Below, piece by piece: positions 43,519-52,223 of a stretch of DNA of 64,000 nucleotides (within the stretch, counting starts at the first letter, position 1; every line of letters begins with the position of its first letter). Under the pieces are notes generated by a model that made no database searches, was not told where the DNA came from, and was given only the letters and a program-made list of their open reading frames with translations. The stretch spans positions 22,490 to 86,489 of the forward strand of contig NZ_JAFBCV010000017.1 in NCBI RefSeq assembly GCF_016907895.1, given 5' to 3'. The DNA comes from Shouchella xiaoxiensis (lineage in GTDB: Bacteria > Bacillota > Bacilli > Bacillales > Bacillaceae_D). The position numbers and the translations under genes are program-made.

Positions 43519-44170
43519 CTACTTGTTGCTAACTGCCCTTTTCGCCAGTATTGTCATTGGTGCTCTTCTATTCTACCAATTGTTCAGACCTGAAATTGTC
43601 AGTGAAGAAGACATTCAAACGCTGACGCTCGAACGCTACCATCCAGATGAAATTGAAACCCTCTCTTACAACAGCCAAGCAGAAACGTATGAACTAACGT
43701 TTCGCCGAGGGGCTGGCTTGTATGAAATGGTTTTAAGTGGGACATCAGGTGCTGTGCAGTCACTGACGCTATTAGAGCAACAAAATGAGCCGATTGACGA
43801 AGAACAGGCACAGTCTTTGTTGAATGATAGCTACGATGATCCTGTTAATTTTTTAACAACCGAACTTATCGATGAACGCTACCTCCTGACTTTCACCGTC
43901 AATGGTCGGACTGGAACAGCCGAAATGGATGCCTACAGTGGTCAAATTATAAGCAATACGCTCGAACAAGAAGCCGTCATCCTTTCACCCGACCGAGCTG
44001 GGGAGATCGCCTTGGAAACCGTGCCGGGAACGCTTGAAGACATTGAGCAAGAAACGCGGAACGACCGCCTCGTTTACGAGGTGGAAATTGAAGATACAGG
44101 ACGCGATGACGATGCGCTCGTCATCATTGATGCCTATTCAGGCGAAGTCATTTCAGTTATCTGGGATTAA
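43505..44170 (+). CDS. PepSY-domain membrane-anchored protein
   Basis: 221 residues: one N-terminal helix (about 5-25), then two PepSY-like repeats; each ends with the pattern E(M)DAYSGQIIS / IDAYSGEVISVIW. Located outside the membrane. Its start overlaps the kinase gene, so it belongs to the two-component operon, perhaps as an accessory sensor. Good site GGAGGAGACGG. Confidence 0.88.
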   Translation: MKRISYLLLTALFASIVIGALLFYQLFRPEIVSEEDIQTLTLERYHPDEIETLSYNSQAETYELTFRRGAGLYEMVLSGTSGAVQSLTLLEQQNEPIDEEQAQSLLNDSYDDPVNFLTTELIDERYLLTFTVNGRTGTAEMDAYSGQIISNTLEQEAVILSPDRAGEIALETVPGTLEDIEQETRNDRLVYEVEIEDTGRDDDALVIIDAYSGEVISVIWD

Positions 44171-44181
44171 TGAGGCTATTT

Positions 44182-44235
44182 CTCATCAAACTCTCATTTT
44201 TCTTTCAGCTTTCCTTCATCTTGGCTGGATATGAT
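44182..44235 (+). promoter_or_regulatory. Four 11-bp direct repeats and -10 of the second PepSY gene
   Basis: CTCATCAAACT, CTCATTTTTCT, TTCAGCTTTCC and TTCATCTTGGC follow head to tail at 44182-44225, then TATGAT at 44230-44235. The 11-base period and position suggest response-regulator binding in place of a -35 box. Confidence 0.6.
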
Positions 44236-44269
44236 AAGAGTATCTTAAAAATGATGGAGGGAATACAAA

Positions 44270-45043
44270 ATGAACAAACGAATTGGAATGATCACAGGTG
44301 CAGCAGCTATTTTAATCGGTGGGACAACGTGGACGGTGGCAAACGCTGAAGAAAAAAACTCAACATCGAACAATGACTCAATTGTACATGTAGCTGAATC
44401 AACGAACGTCTCATCGCCTTCACTTGAACAAGCCGTAAAACAAGCTGAAGACTATGTTAGTGGAAAGATGATTAAAGCGAAACAAGACGAAGATGACGGC
44501 GTTGCGCTTTATGAGATCGATGTCCGCACAGATAAAGAAACGTATGAATTTGAAATTGCTGTAGATTCAGGTGACATTATTGAAATTGACGGGGATCTGC
44601 TTTTAGCTGAAACACAGGCCAATCCTGCCCTTTCAAAAGAAGAGGTTGAGAAAATCGCTAAAGAAACAACGGGTTTAACAGAAATTGAGAAAACTGAGCT
44701 TGAACTTAAAAACGGCAAGCTTGTTTATGAAACAGAGTTCTTTCTTGATGATGACGTGGACATCAAGATCGACGCTGAAACAGGCGACATTGTAGAGATG
44801 GATGATGACCTAGTAAAAGCAAGTGGAAAAAGCACACCGGAGCAAGCCAACTTGCTTTCCTTCGATGAACTAATTGCCTTGCTCGAAGAACAATTCGGTG
44901 CCAATATCCGTGTTCTTGATAGTGAACTAGATCATGACGATGGCTTAGCTGTATACGAACTGGACCTCATCATTGATGATGTCGAATATGAAATTGATCT
45001 AAACGCCGAAAACGGTGACATCTTAAAACAAGAACGCGATTAA
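44270..45043 (+). CDS. Secreted multi-PepSY-domain protein
   Basis: 257 residues. Signal peptide (cleavage near TVANAEE), then three PepSY-like repeats, each a helix (LEQAVKQAEDYVSGKMIKAK) followed by strands YEIDVRTDKETYEFEIAVDSGDIIEID; very acidic. PepSY domains often restrain peptidases or sense signals. Own promoter with response-regulator-type repeats. Ends in a strong terminator. Confidence 0.88.
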   Translation: MNKRIGMITGAAAILIGGTTWTVANAEEKNSTSNNDSIVHVAESTNVSSPSLEQAVKQAEDYVSGKMIKAKQDEDDGVALYEIDVRTDKETYEFEIAVDSGDIIEIDGDLLLAETQANPALSKEEVEKIAKETTGLTEIEKTELELKNGKLVYETEFFLDDDVDIKIDAETGDIVEMDDDLVKASGKSTPEQANLLSFDELIALLEEQFGANIRVLDSELDHDDGLAVYELDLIIDDVEYEIDLNAENGDILKQERD

Positions 45044-45059
45044 AAAAACCTATCTGACA

Positions 45060-45090
45060 CACGCCCTTTACTGCTAAGGGCGTGTGTTAA
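45060..45090 (+). terminator. Terminator of the second PepSY gene
   Basis: ACACACGCCCTT (45060-45071) and AAGGGCGTGTGT (45079-45090), 12-bp perfect stem, then TTAATTTAA. Confidence 0.75.
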
Positions 45091-45312
45091 TTTAACTTTG
45101 AAGCCAAAGATAAAACGCAAATTGACATGGAAGTGGGATCATTTAAAACATCGTTATCAACGCCCTCGGTTACTAGCTATTATATTCAAATGGCCTCCTT
45201 GTCACTTCTACCTTATGTTAATAATTAGACATCTACCTTAACTAAAGCTTAAAAGTACAACTTGTTTGCTATAATAAGAAAAGCAGTACATTAGATTGAG
45301 AGGTTTGATTAC

Positions 45313-45771
45313 ATGGTTTTTCGTTCAAAAGTTGATTTATTTTTTGTTAGTTTGTTAAGTAGCGGTTTGTTGCTCTTAAGCGTCCCTACCATTCTGCCTA
45401 CTATAATAGGGAATCCCCCACTAGGAGCCATCATTGTGCTGCTTGCGTCTTTTATTTTCTGTGGGCTTTTCATTCTTTGGATTCCCTTTACCATTACATA
45501 TACAATTAGTGATTCTCATCTTATTGTAAAAGGGGGACCATTTAAAAGCACTATACCAATAAATAAAATTACAAAGATTTCTGCTACATCAAACATTTTT
45601 AGTGGACATCGAATTCTTTCTTCAAGAGATGCACTTGAAGTGTTTAATAAAACTACCTTTTCAGGTAGTGTCAAAATATCTCCTAAAAATAAGCATTCAT
45701 TTTTACATGAGTTGCAACAGCGCTTTCCTGAAATAGAAGTCGATAGTAAAATAGTTAGAGAAAAACCTTAA
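45313..45771 (+). CDS. Bacterial PH-domain membrane protein (YyaB-like)
   Basis: 152 residues: two membrane helices (about 9-28, 38-60), then a bPH domain with YTISDSHLIVKGGPFKSTIPINKITKIS and ILSSRDALEV. Resembles YyaB-type proteins of bacilli. Function unknown. GAGAGGTTTGATTAC precedes the ATG and a TATAAT is seen at 45270-45275. Confidence 0.82.
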   Translation: MVFRSKVDLFFVSLLSSGLLLLSVPTILPTIIGNPPLGAIIVLLASFIFCGLFILWIPFTITYTISDSHLIVKGGPFKSTIPINKITKISATSNIFSGHRILSSRDALEVFNKTTFSGSVKISPKNKHSFLHELQQRFPEIEVDSKIVREKP

Positions 45772-45811
45772 ATATTGCTTTAAAACACAAACTTTGCACT
45801 AATTCCGCTAC

Positions 45812-45920
45812 AGGAGAATCCCTCGCTTTCCGTGGGAACGGCTTCAGCCCTCGAAGTGGAAAAATCATCACTTCGATGTCTTCAGACACGTTCTCTTCCA
45901 CAGGAGTCTCGGGTTCTCCT
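45812..45920. repeat. Long imperfect palindromic intergenic repeat
   Basis: About 109 bases forming one long imperfect hairpin: AGGAGAA-TCCC (45812-) pairs with GGGTTCTCCT (45911-45920), CCGTGG and GAACG with GTTCTCTTCCACAGG, and TCGAAGTG (45851-45858) with CACTTCGA (45869-45876). The string CGCTTTCCGTGGG...CAGGAGTCTCGGG is a pattern I recall as a dispersed repeat in alkaliphilic bacilli. Only one copy in this window. Confidence 0.6.
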
Positions 45921-45944
45921 TACGCTAGTTACGATGAGACACGA

Positions 45945-45981
45945 AAAGAGAAATGATCTACTCCAAAGATCATTTCTCTTT
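45945..45981. terminator. Bidirectional terminator between PH gene and ABC-F gene
   Basis: AAAGAGAAATGATCT (45945-45959) and AGATCATTTCTCTTT (45967-45981), a 15-bp perfect stem with T runs after it on both strands. Confidence 0.85.
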
Positions 45982-46007
45982 TTTTAATGTTTATTTACGC
46001 TCTCTGA

Positions 46008-47561
46008 TTACACATGCTTCGTTGTCCAGTTTTCACAATTCCATGTAGCGGTCACAATATCCTGATAAAATTCCGGTTCATGGGAAATGAGCAGGACGCT
46101 GCCTTTGTACGCTTGTAGTGCGCGTTTCAATTCCGCTTTGGCATCAACATCTAAATGGTTTGTTGGCTCATCCAGTACGAGAAAATTCGATTCACGATTA
46201 ATCAGCTTACAGAGGCGAACTTTTGCTTTTTCGCCCCCGCTTAAGACGATCATTTTGCTTTCGATATGCTTTGTTGTTAACCCACATCGGGCCAAAATTG
46301 AACGGACCTCTCCTTGTCCAAGCGAAGGAAACTCCTGCCAAATTTCTTCAATACACGTGTTCGAGGAGGCTTTTGCTTCTTGTTCAAAGTAGCCAATTTC
46401 TTGGTAATCGCCACGCTCAACGGTTCCAGCAATCGGCTGAATCATCCCAAGCAAGCTTTTCAGCAAGGTTGTTTTCCCGATTCCGTTTGCACCAACAAGG
46501 GCAATCTTCTGCCCCCGCTCCATCCGCAAATCAAGCGGGCGCGATAACGGCTCATCATAACCGATTACGAGCTCTTTTGTTTCAAAAATGAGCTTGCTTG
46601 TTGAGCGTGCTTCTTTGAAGTTAAATTGAGGCTTTGGCTTATCTTTTGCTAACTCAATCACGTCCATTTTATCAAGCTTCTTCTGGCGGGACATCGCCAT
46701 ATTACGCGTCGATACGCGCGCTTTGTTACGTGCGACAAAGTCTTTCAGCTGCGACATTTCCTGTTGCTGGCGCTTGTAAGCTGCTTCAAGCTGCTGCTTT
46801 TTCATTTCATGCACTTCAAGGAAATGGTCGTAGTCGCCGACATAGCGGTTCAGTGCTTGGTTTTCCATATGATAAATCAAGTTAATTACGCTATTTAAAA
46901 ACGGAATGTCGTGGGAGATTAAGATGAAGGCATTCTCATACTCTTGCAAATAACGGCGCAACCATTCAATATGCTGTTCATCTAAGTAGTTTGTCGGCTC
47001 ATCGAGCAAGAGAATGTCTGGCTTCTCCAACAAAAGCTTGGCAAGCAACACTTTTGTCCGTTGTCCGCCGCTTAAATCTTCGACATCTTTCTCAAGTCCA
47101 ACATCATCTAATCCAAGTCCCCGAGCAATCTCTTCGACCTTTGCATCAATAATATAAAAATCATTGTTCGTTAACGTATCTTGAAGCACACCGACTTCTT
47201 CAAGCAGTTTCTCAAGTTCTTCTGGCGTGACATCACCCATCTTGTCGTACATGCCGTTCATATCGCTTTCAATATCGTACAAATATTGGAATGCACCTTT
47301 TAACACATCGCGCATCGTCATACCACGTTCGAGCACGGTGTGCTGGTCCAAATAGCCTACACGAACTTTTTTAGACCATTCCACTTTTCCTTCATCCGGC
47401 ATCAGCTTGCCCGTGATGATGTTCATGAACGTTGATTTCCCCTCACCGTTTGCTCCAATTAGACCAATATGCTCCCCTTTTAACAAACGAAATGAAACAT
47501 CTTGAAAAATCGCCCGATCACCAAATCCATGACTTAAGTCTTTAACTGATAATACACTCAT
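46008..47561 (-). CDS. yfmM: ABC-F family ATPase (YfmM type)
   Basis: 517 residues, two ABC domains and no membrane part: Walker A IGANGEGKST and VGANGIGKTT, signatures LSGGQRTKV and LSGGEKAKV, Walker B LLLDEPTNYLD and LVLDEPTNHLD, with the linker arm MSQLKDFVARNKARVSTRNM. N-terminal LSVKDLSHGFGDRAIF and WNCENWTT tail match B. subtilis YfmM. ABC-F proteins act on the ribosome; this one is probably a translation factor rather than a drug-resistance protein, but that needs data. A weak ribosome site (AAGGATTGAG) lies 11 bases upstream. Confidence 0.93.
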   Translation of the reverse strand: MSVLSVKDLSHGFGDRAIFQDVSFRLLKGEHIGLIGANGEGKSTFMNIITGKLMPDEGKVEWSKKVRVGYLDQHTVLERGMTMRDVLKGAFQYLYDIESDMNGMYDKMGDVTPEELEKLLEEVGVLQDTLTNNDFYIIDAKVEEIARGLGLDDVGLEKDVEDLSGGQRTKVLLAKLLLEKPDILLLDEPTNYLDEQHIEWLRRYLQEYENAFILISHDIPFLNSVINLIYHMENQALNRYVGDYDHFLEVHEMKKQQLEAAYKRQQQEMSQLKDFVARNKARVSTRNMAMSRQKKLDKMDVIELAKDKPKPQFNFKEARSTSKLIFETKELVIGYDEPLSRPLDLRMERGQKIALVGANGIGKTTLLKSLLGMIQPIAGTVERGDYQEIGYFEQEAKASSNTCIEEIWQEFPSLGQGEVRSILARCGLTTKHIESKMIVLSGGEKAKVRLCKLINRESNFLVLDEPTNHLDVDAKAELKRALQAYKGSVLLISHEPEFYQDIVTATWNCENWTTKHV

Positions 47562-47664
47562 CTATTTACTCAATCCTTTTTATTTCAGCTATTTATCCGT
47601 CGTTGTATCCAAGAAAACATTTTATCATAAGTTGAGCTGAAATGCTGAGATGAGTTGTCTCTTT

Positions 47665-48189
47665 TTATAGTGAAAGATAGGTAGATACGGTTTGCGCCAT
47701 GCCTTCGTTCGTCTCTTGCATGTCATTTTCAGCCCATTTGATTAATACTTCAATGAGACCACCAGCAATAAAATGGACTTTATAGGTCTCAACCTGTTCA
47801 TTTTTAAACCAACCATGTTGTTGATACATCTGAATGAGCGCTTCTGCATTTCTTTGGAAGCTTTCATGCAATAAATGGGTTAAGTTTGCTTGAATCAGCA
47901 GCAGAATCAGTCTTTTTTCAGCTCGAAATGTTTTAAAAAACAAGATTAAAAAATCACTGACACGGGTTTCTTGTTTTGTCTGAAAAAAAGCGAGGATCTG
48001 ACTCGTTTTCTCTTGAAGTAGCTCTAACAAAATCGCTTCTTTCGTTCCATAATTTCGATAAAACGTCATTCTCGAAAAACCTGCTTTTTTCGTTAATTCC
48101 GTGATAGAAATCGAATGAAAGGATTTCTGTTCCATTAGCTCGAGTAATGATTCAGCTAAACACTCTTTCGCATACTCATGTAGACTCAT
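47665..48189 (-). CDS. TetR-family regulator
   Basis: 174 residues: HTH MEQKSFHSISITELTKKAGFSRMTFYRNYGTKEAIL and a helical ligand domain. Start ATG 48187-48189 after GAGGGGATTGTACC. Divergent from the esterase gene with 102 bases between, so it likely controls that gene. Confidence 0.9.
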   Translation of the reverse strand: MSLHEYAKECLAESLLELMEQKSFHSISITELTKKAGFSRMTFYRNYGTKEAILLELLQEKTSQILAFFQTKQETRVSDFLILFFKTFRAEKRLILLLIQANLTHLLHESFQRNAEALIQMYQQHGWFKNEQVETYKVHFIAGGLIEVLIKWAENDMQETNEGMAQTVSTYLSL

Positions 48190-48291
48190 TTGGTACAATC
48201 CCCTCTGTTTTGTCACAGTTCGGCTCGAAGCTATTGCCTTTCTTTTTCGCTACGTTACAATTGTACCATTAAAGATTGAGGAGTGTTCCCG

Positions 48292-49199
48292 TTGCGTTCT
48301 TATCCCATCCATCCCGACTTCAAAAGTTTAGAAAAAACAAAGCTACCTTTTTACTTCCTCTGCTCAATAAATTAGTCGCCAGAAAAAACAACCGCATCAC
48401 GCTTCCGGCAAATTTAAAGATGACAAAAAAGACGATTAGCGGTTATAACGGCGATGAAATAACGATTCACATTTATGAACCAACAGACGTTGAAACAAAG
48501 AACTGCTTGGTGTATTTCCACGGAGGCGCGTTTGCACTAAAAGAAGCCCCTTATCACCTTAATCTCTGTTTCGATTACGCACTGCAAACACCTTGCAAAC
48601 TTGTATTTGTTGATTATCGATTATTGCCGAAGTACACATTTCCTTTCGGTTTAGAAGATGGATACGCGGCAACTAAGTGGGTGTTTGACCATCCAGAAGA
48701 GCTGGATATAAAGAAAGATAGAATTGCTGTTGGCGGAGATAGCGCGGGGGCGGCAATTGCTGCTGGTGTAACGTTGCTTGCTCGCGATCGAGCGGAAATG
48801 GAAATCGCCTTTCAACTATTAATCTATCCAGTCATGGATAAAAAACAGCAAACAGCTTCAATGCAAACCTATACAGATACGCCGATGTGGAATTCAGTCC
48901 TCAATAAAAAAATGTGGAAACTCTACCTTAAAGACACAGCGAGCGACGCAAACTATGCGTCACCAATAGACGCTGACTCTCATCACAATCTGCCTAGTGC
49001 CTATATCGAAGTAGCCGAGTTTGACTGCTTACGCGACGAGGGAATTCACTATGCCGAAGCACTAAGGAATGAGCAGATTGACGTGATCTTGAACAAGACG
49101 GAAGGCACGGTGCACGGTTACGACATGGTTGAATCAAGCGAGATTGTCTTAAAGAGCAAAGCCTTGCGGATAGAAGTGTTGAAAAAAGCATTTGAGTGA
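48292..49199 (+). pseudogene. HSL-family esterase gene with an N-terminal frameshift
   Basis: From TTG 48292 (after GAGGAGTGTTCCCG) the frame reads LRSYPIHPDFKSLEKTKLPF, then stops soon. One frame over, the protein continues LLPLLNKLVARKNNRITLPA ... YFHGGAFALKE, VGGDSAGAAIAAG (Ser nucleophile), AEFDCLRDEG, TVHGYDM. The two halves join if the T5 run at 48349-48353 were T6 (LPFLLPLLNK). Total length 3n+2 agrees with one missing base. Esterase with all catalytic motifs, probably inactive if translated as shown. An upstream TTG (48276) gives an out-of-family N-terminus. Confidence 0.75.
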
Positions 49200-49212
49200 T
49201 AGAATGTAGACA

Positions 49213-49441
49213 TTATTTCTTATACAACTTTCGGTAACGATACGTATGCATGATCCCGGCAAGCAAACTTCCTAATACAATAAGAGGAATTGGACCAGGA
49301 CTAACGCTGTATTTAATTAAACCGTTGACATTAACAATCAGAAAAACGCTGCCCGCAACGAAGCAGAAATAGAAAATACAAATAAAAAATATGTGAAGCG
49401 CCTTTGTATTTTTCCATATCTTCTTTCTTTTTTGGTGACAT
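49213..49441 (-). pseudogene. Tandem small membrane protein, copy A (frameshifted)
   Basis: ATG 49439-49441 behind GAAGGAGG opens MSPKKKEDMEKY and stops early; one frame over reads KALHIFFICIFYFCFVAGSV then FLIVNVNGLIKYSVSPGPIP and ends LYKK. Removing one A from the A6 run near 49430 joins them into about 75 residues with two helices. Length is 3n+1. Paralogue of copy B. Confidence 0.65.
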
Positions 49442-49499
49442 GTGCGCCAACCTCCTTCATTAAAAATGTCAACTAATTATCAGATAAAGAGCAAACCGA

Positions 49500-49720
49500 T
49501 TAATTAATCTTTCGAAAACAATACAGGCTAAAAAGCCCGCAAATGAGGCTCATCCCTGTAGCAAAAGGGATCGGACCTGGGTTAATATTGAATTTCATTA
49601 GCTCATTAACATTGACGATAAGAAAGACACTGCCACTAATAAAGCAGAAAAAAAGATAATCATCGTAAATAAATAGAGTGCTTTCACCTGTTTCTTCGTT
49701 GGTTTCTTTTTAAGTGGCAT
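49500..49720 (-). pseudogene. Tandem small membrane protein, copy B (frameshifted)
   Basis: ATG 49718-49720 after AAAGGGAG gives MPLKKKPTKKQVKALYLFTM then stops at 40 residues. One frame over continues FFCFISGSVFLIVNVNELMK, then NINPGPIPFATGMSLICGLF and ends RKIN. Adding one T to the T7 run restores the frame (length 3n+2). GSVFLIVNVN and PGPIP are identical to copy A. Confidence 0.65.
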
Positions 49721-50077
49721 ATTCTGACGCTCCCTTTCTTTGGTTAAAGGGAGCGATTCATTACAAACCGCTCCCCGCAATAACGTCACATTCCGATAAG
49801 CCGGCAATAAGAACAAACGTCGTCCACAGAAAGCCCGCTACTTGACGTAACAGCGTGATCGGCGCATGCAACGAGTGCGTGCCGCGAGTTTTCTGAATGA
49901 GACAACGAACAGAATGATGCTACACAGCCATACGAGATAGGTTAGCATGACGCCATTTACATACCATCTCAAACCTTCTCCCCAATACACCATTGCTTGA
50001 TACCCGTTCGTTCAATAAATCGATTACCAATCTAGTAGAGAGTGGTATCGGATCCCTTCACTGCTGTTAATTACCAT
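49721..50077 (-). other. Intergenic region with a hairpin and a possible remnant
   Basis: No confident gene. A hairpin (GGGAGCG ... CGCTCCC, about 49749-49778) precedes copy B. On the minus strand 49838-49993 encodes a 51-residue frame with one membrane helix (YVNGVMLTYLVWLCSIILFV) but a weak start. It could be a small gene or the remains of another member of the neighbouring small-protein group. Confidence 0.35.
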
Positions 50078-51025
50078 TCACACCAGCTCCCCAATTGCCT
50101 CAAGGTCAACATTCCCACCGCTGGCGACGAGCACAACAGTGCCGCCTTGGTGATCAATTTTCCCAACTAAAAGTGCAGCGAGGGTAACAGCACCTGATGG
50201 TTCAACGACTTGCTTCATCCGTGCTAAGTAGAATTGACAGGCTTCGCGAATCGCTTCGTCTGAGACCGTAACAATCTCGTCTACATTCGACTGGAGGATG
50301 GGAAACGTCAGCTCACCAGGAACAGACGCGCGTAAACCATCGGCAATTGTTTGAGCTGCTGGGATCGATAGGCGCTTTCCAGCCTCAATGGATTGCTCGG
50401 TATCATTGGCATCTTCTGGCTCGACACCAATGACCTGAATCGCTGGATACATCGATTTAATCGCTGTGGCAACTCCCGACATGAGCCCGCCGCCACCGAC
50501 TGGGACCACAACGACTTCAGCCTGCTTAACTTGTGCGAGAATTTCCAAACCGACCGTGCCCTGCCCGGCCATCAGCTCATAGTCATCATAAGGCGGGATG
50601 TATGTTGCTCCGGTGATTTCTTTCACTACTTGCTGGGCATAATCCAAGCGTTCTTCCGATGTTGTCCCGCAATGGATAACGATGCCGCCATAAGCTTTGA
50701 TTGCCTTTTCTTTTGCGGCAATGACCGTTTCCGGGACAACAATCGTTGCCGCTAACCCGAGTGAACGCGCTGCGTAGGCTACTGCTTGACCATGATTACC
50801 TGAAGAGGCAGCGACAACGTGGTTTGCGCCACTCTCCTTAGCTTTCAGTACCCGGTTCATCGCTCCTCTTATTTTAAATGAACCGGTTTTTTGCAAGTGC
50901 TCTGCTTTAATAAAAACAGAAGCACCGACTTTGTCGTTTAGCGTTTGAGATGATAACATTGGCGTCCTGTGAATTCTGTTCTGTAGACGCTCATGAGCAT
51001 CCTCAATTTTTTTTCTAGTAAGCAT
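50078..51025 (-). CDS. Threonine/serine dehydratase (catabolic type)
   Basis: 315 residues, PLP fold type II. Lys in KTGSFKIRGA forms the Schiff base; SSGNHGQAVA binds substrate and VPVGGGGLMSG the phosphate. There is no C-terminal ACT regulatory domain, so it is the degradative rather than biosynthetic form; serine racemase relatives look similar. The start is ATG 51023-51025 with AAAGGAGTGGC. Separated from the dehydrogenase gene upstream by a terminator. Confidence 0.9.
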   Translation of the reverse strand: MLTRKKIEDAHERLQNRIHRTPMLSSQTLNDKVGASVFIKAEHLQKTGSFKIRGAMNRVLKAKESGANHVVAASSGNHGQAVAYAARSLGLAATIVVPETVIAAKEKAIKAYGGIVIHCGTTSEERLDYAQQVVKEITGATYIPPYDDYELMAGQGTVGLEILAQVKQAEVVVVPVGGGGLMSGVATAIKSMYPAIQVIGVEPEDANDTEQSIEAGKRLSIPAAQTIADGLRASVPGELTFPILQSNVDEIVTVSDEAIREACQFYLARMKQVVEPSGAVTLAALLVGKIDHQGGTVVLVASGGNVDLEAIGELV

Positions 51026-51180
51026 TCTAGCCACTCCTTTATCGATATCCACTCTTACTAATTCCATATTAAAATAAAAATTCCTGTAGCGAAGAGGCGA
51101 ATTTCGACAAATGTCTTTCTCCTTTGTTTTATGAGTATAAAAAAAGGTAAATGCTCAAACTATTTTATCCCCACATAAAG

Positions 51181-51205
51181 AAGCATTGGCCATTGACCAA
51201 TGCTT
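51181..51205 (-). terminator. Terminator of the sugar operon
   Basis: AAGCATTGG (51181-51189) and CCAATGCTT (51197-51205), overlapping the stop codon of the dehydrogenase gene. Confidence 0.65.
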
Positions 51206-52208
51206 ACGCTTGATTGAGCCACTTCAGCACTCGTATTGCCAGTTTTTTTGGCGTATTGCGAAACGCGTCTGCCGTGCTCCCGGCCATATGACTTGTAACG
51301 GTGACATTATCGAGCTTTAGAAATGGGCTGTCTGCTTCTAGCGGTTCCTGATCAAAGGTATCAATGGCCGCACCTGCGATTTCATTCGTTTGCAGCGCGT
51401 GAATTAAGTCTGGTTCCTTCACTAACCCAGAGCGCGCCGTATTAATGAGAATCGCCGTTTGTTTCATTTGCGTTAGTTCTCTTGCCCCAATCATTCCGGC
51501 CGTTTCCTCCGTAAGTCTCCCGTGTAAAGACACAACATCAGCTTCGTGCAACAGCGTGTTCAAGTCAACCTGTTCAAAAGAAGTCACTCCGTTAAAATAG
51601 GGATCGAAAAAAACAATTCGTGCATCAAAACCTTGTAGAAACTTGCCAACAAGCTGACCGACGTGACCAAAGCCAACCAGACCAATCGTCCTTCCTTCTA
51701 ACTCGGGCACAGTAGCGCTATTCGGAAAATCTTTGCGCCAGTTTCCTGCTTGCATCGCGGCGTGAGAACGAGCAATGTTGCGCATTTCCGCAAACAAGAG
51801 GCCGACCGTGAACTCGGCAACACTACGGGCATTTCGACCAGGCGTATTTAAGACGGTTATCCCCCGCTCCTGTGCCTTTTTCAGATACACATTTTCAGTT
51901 CCGCCCCGAAGCACACCAATTAGCGTCGCTTTTGTAGCGGCTTCGATGACATGACGATTGATCGGCGCGAACTGTGTAATAATGATGTCATAGTGTTCAA
52001 TGTCTTCAAGTAGGTTATCTGGCAGAAATACGGCCTCACTCCCCCCTTGTTCAATCGCCAAGTTCGCTTGCTGCAACTCTTCCAAACTGTTGTGGTGCCA
52101 TTGTTTTACCGTTACATCAATTCCTGCTTCTTCTAGGGCTTGTAGTCCTTCCGCCATCATCTCTGCTGGGATAAACAAATCGGCAATTGCCAAACATGTT
52201 TGTTTCAT
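51204..52208 (-). CDS. D-isomer-specific 2-hydroxyacid dehydrogenase
   Basis: 334 residues. NAD-binding GLVGFGHVGQLVGKF, Arg in NTARSGLV, Glu in DQEPLEADSP and catalytic His in TSHMAGST. Resembles phosphoglycerate-dehydrogenase-like enzymes without regulatory domain. Last gene of the aldolase-kinase-SDR operon; 15 bases after the SDR gene. Substrate unknown, possibly a sugar acid. Confidence 0.9.
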   Translation of the reverse strand: MKQTCLAIADLFIPAEMMAEGLQALEEAGIDVTVKQWHHNSLEELQQANLAIEQGGSEAVFLPDNLLEDIEHYDIIITQFAPINRHVIEAATKATLIGVLRGGTENVYLKKAQERGITVLNTPGRNARSVAEFTVGLLFAEMRNIARSHAAMQAGNWRKDFPNSATVPELEGRTIGLVGFGHVGQLVGKFLQGFDARIVFFDPYFNGVTSFEQVDLNTLLHEADVVSLHGRLTEETAGMIGARELTQMKQTAILINTARSGLVKEPDLIHALQTNEIAGAAIDTFDQEPLEADSPFLKLDNVTVTSHMAGSTADAFRNTPKKLAIRVLKWLNQA

Positions 52209-52223
52209 TTTTTCACTCCTTTG

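Noticed and set aside
49749..49778. Hairpin GGGAGCG...CGCTCCC as an attachment site or operator
   Set aside because: Ends in a short T stretch on the minus strand and fits a simple terminator before copy B; no attachment-site features.
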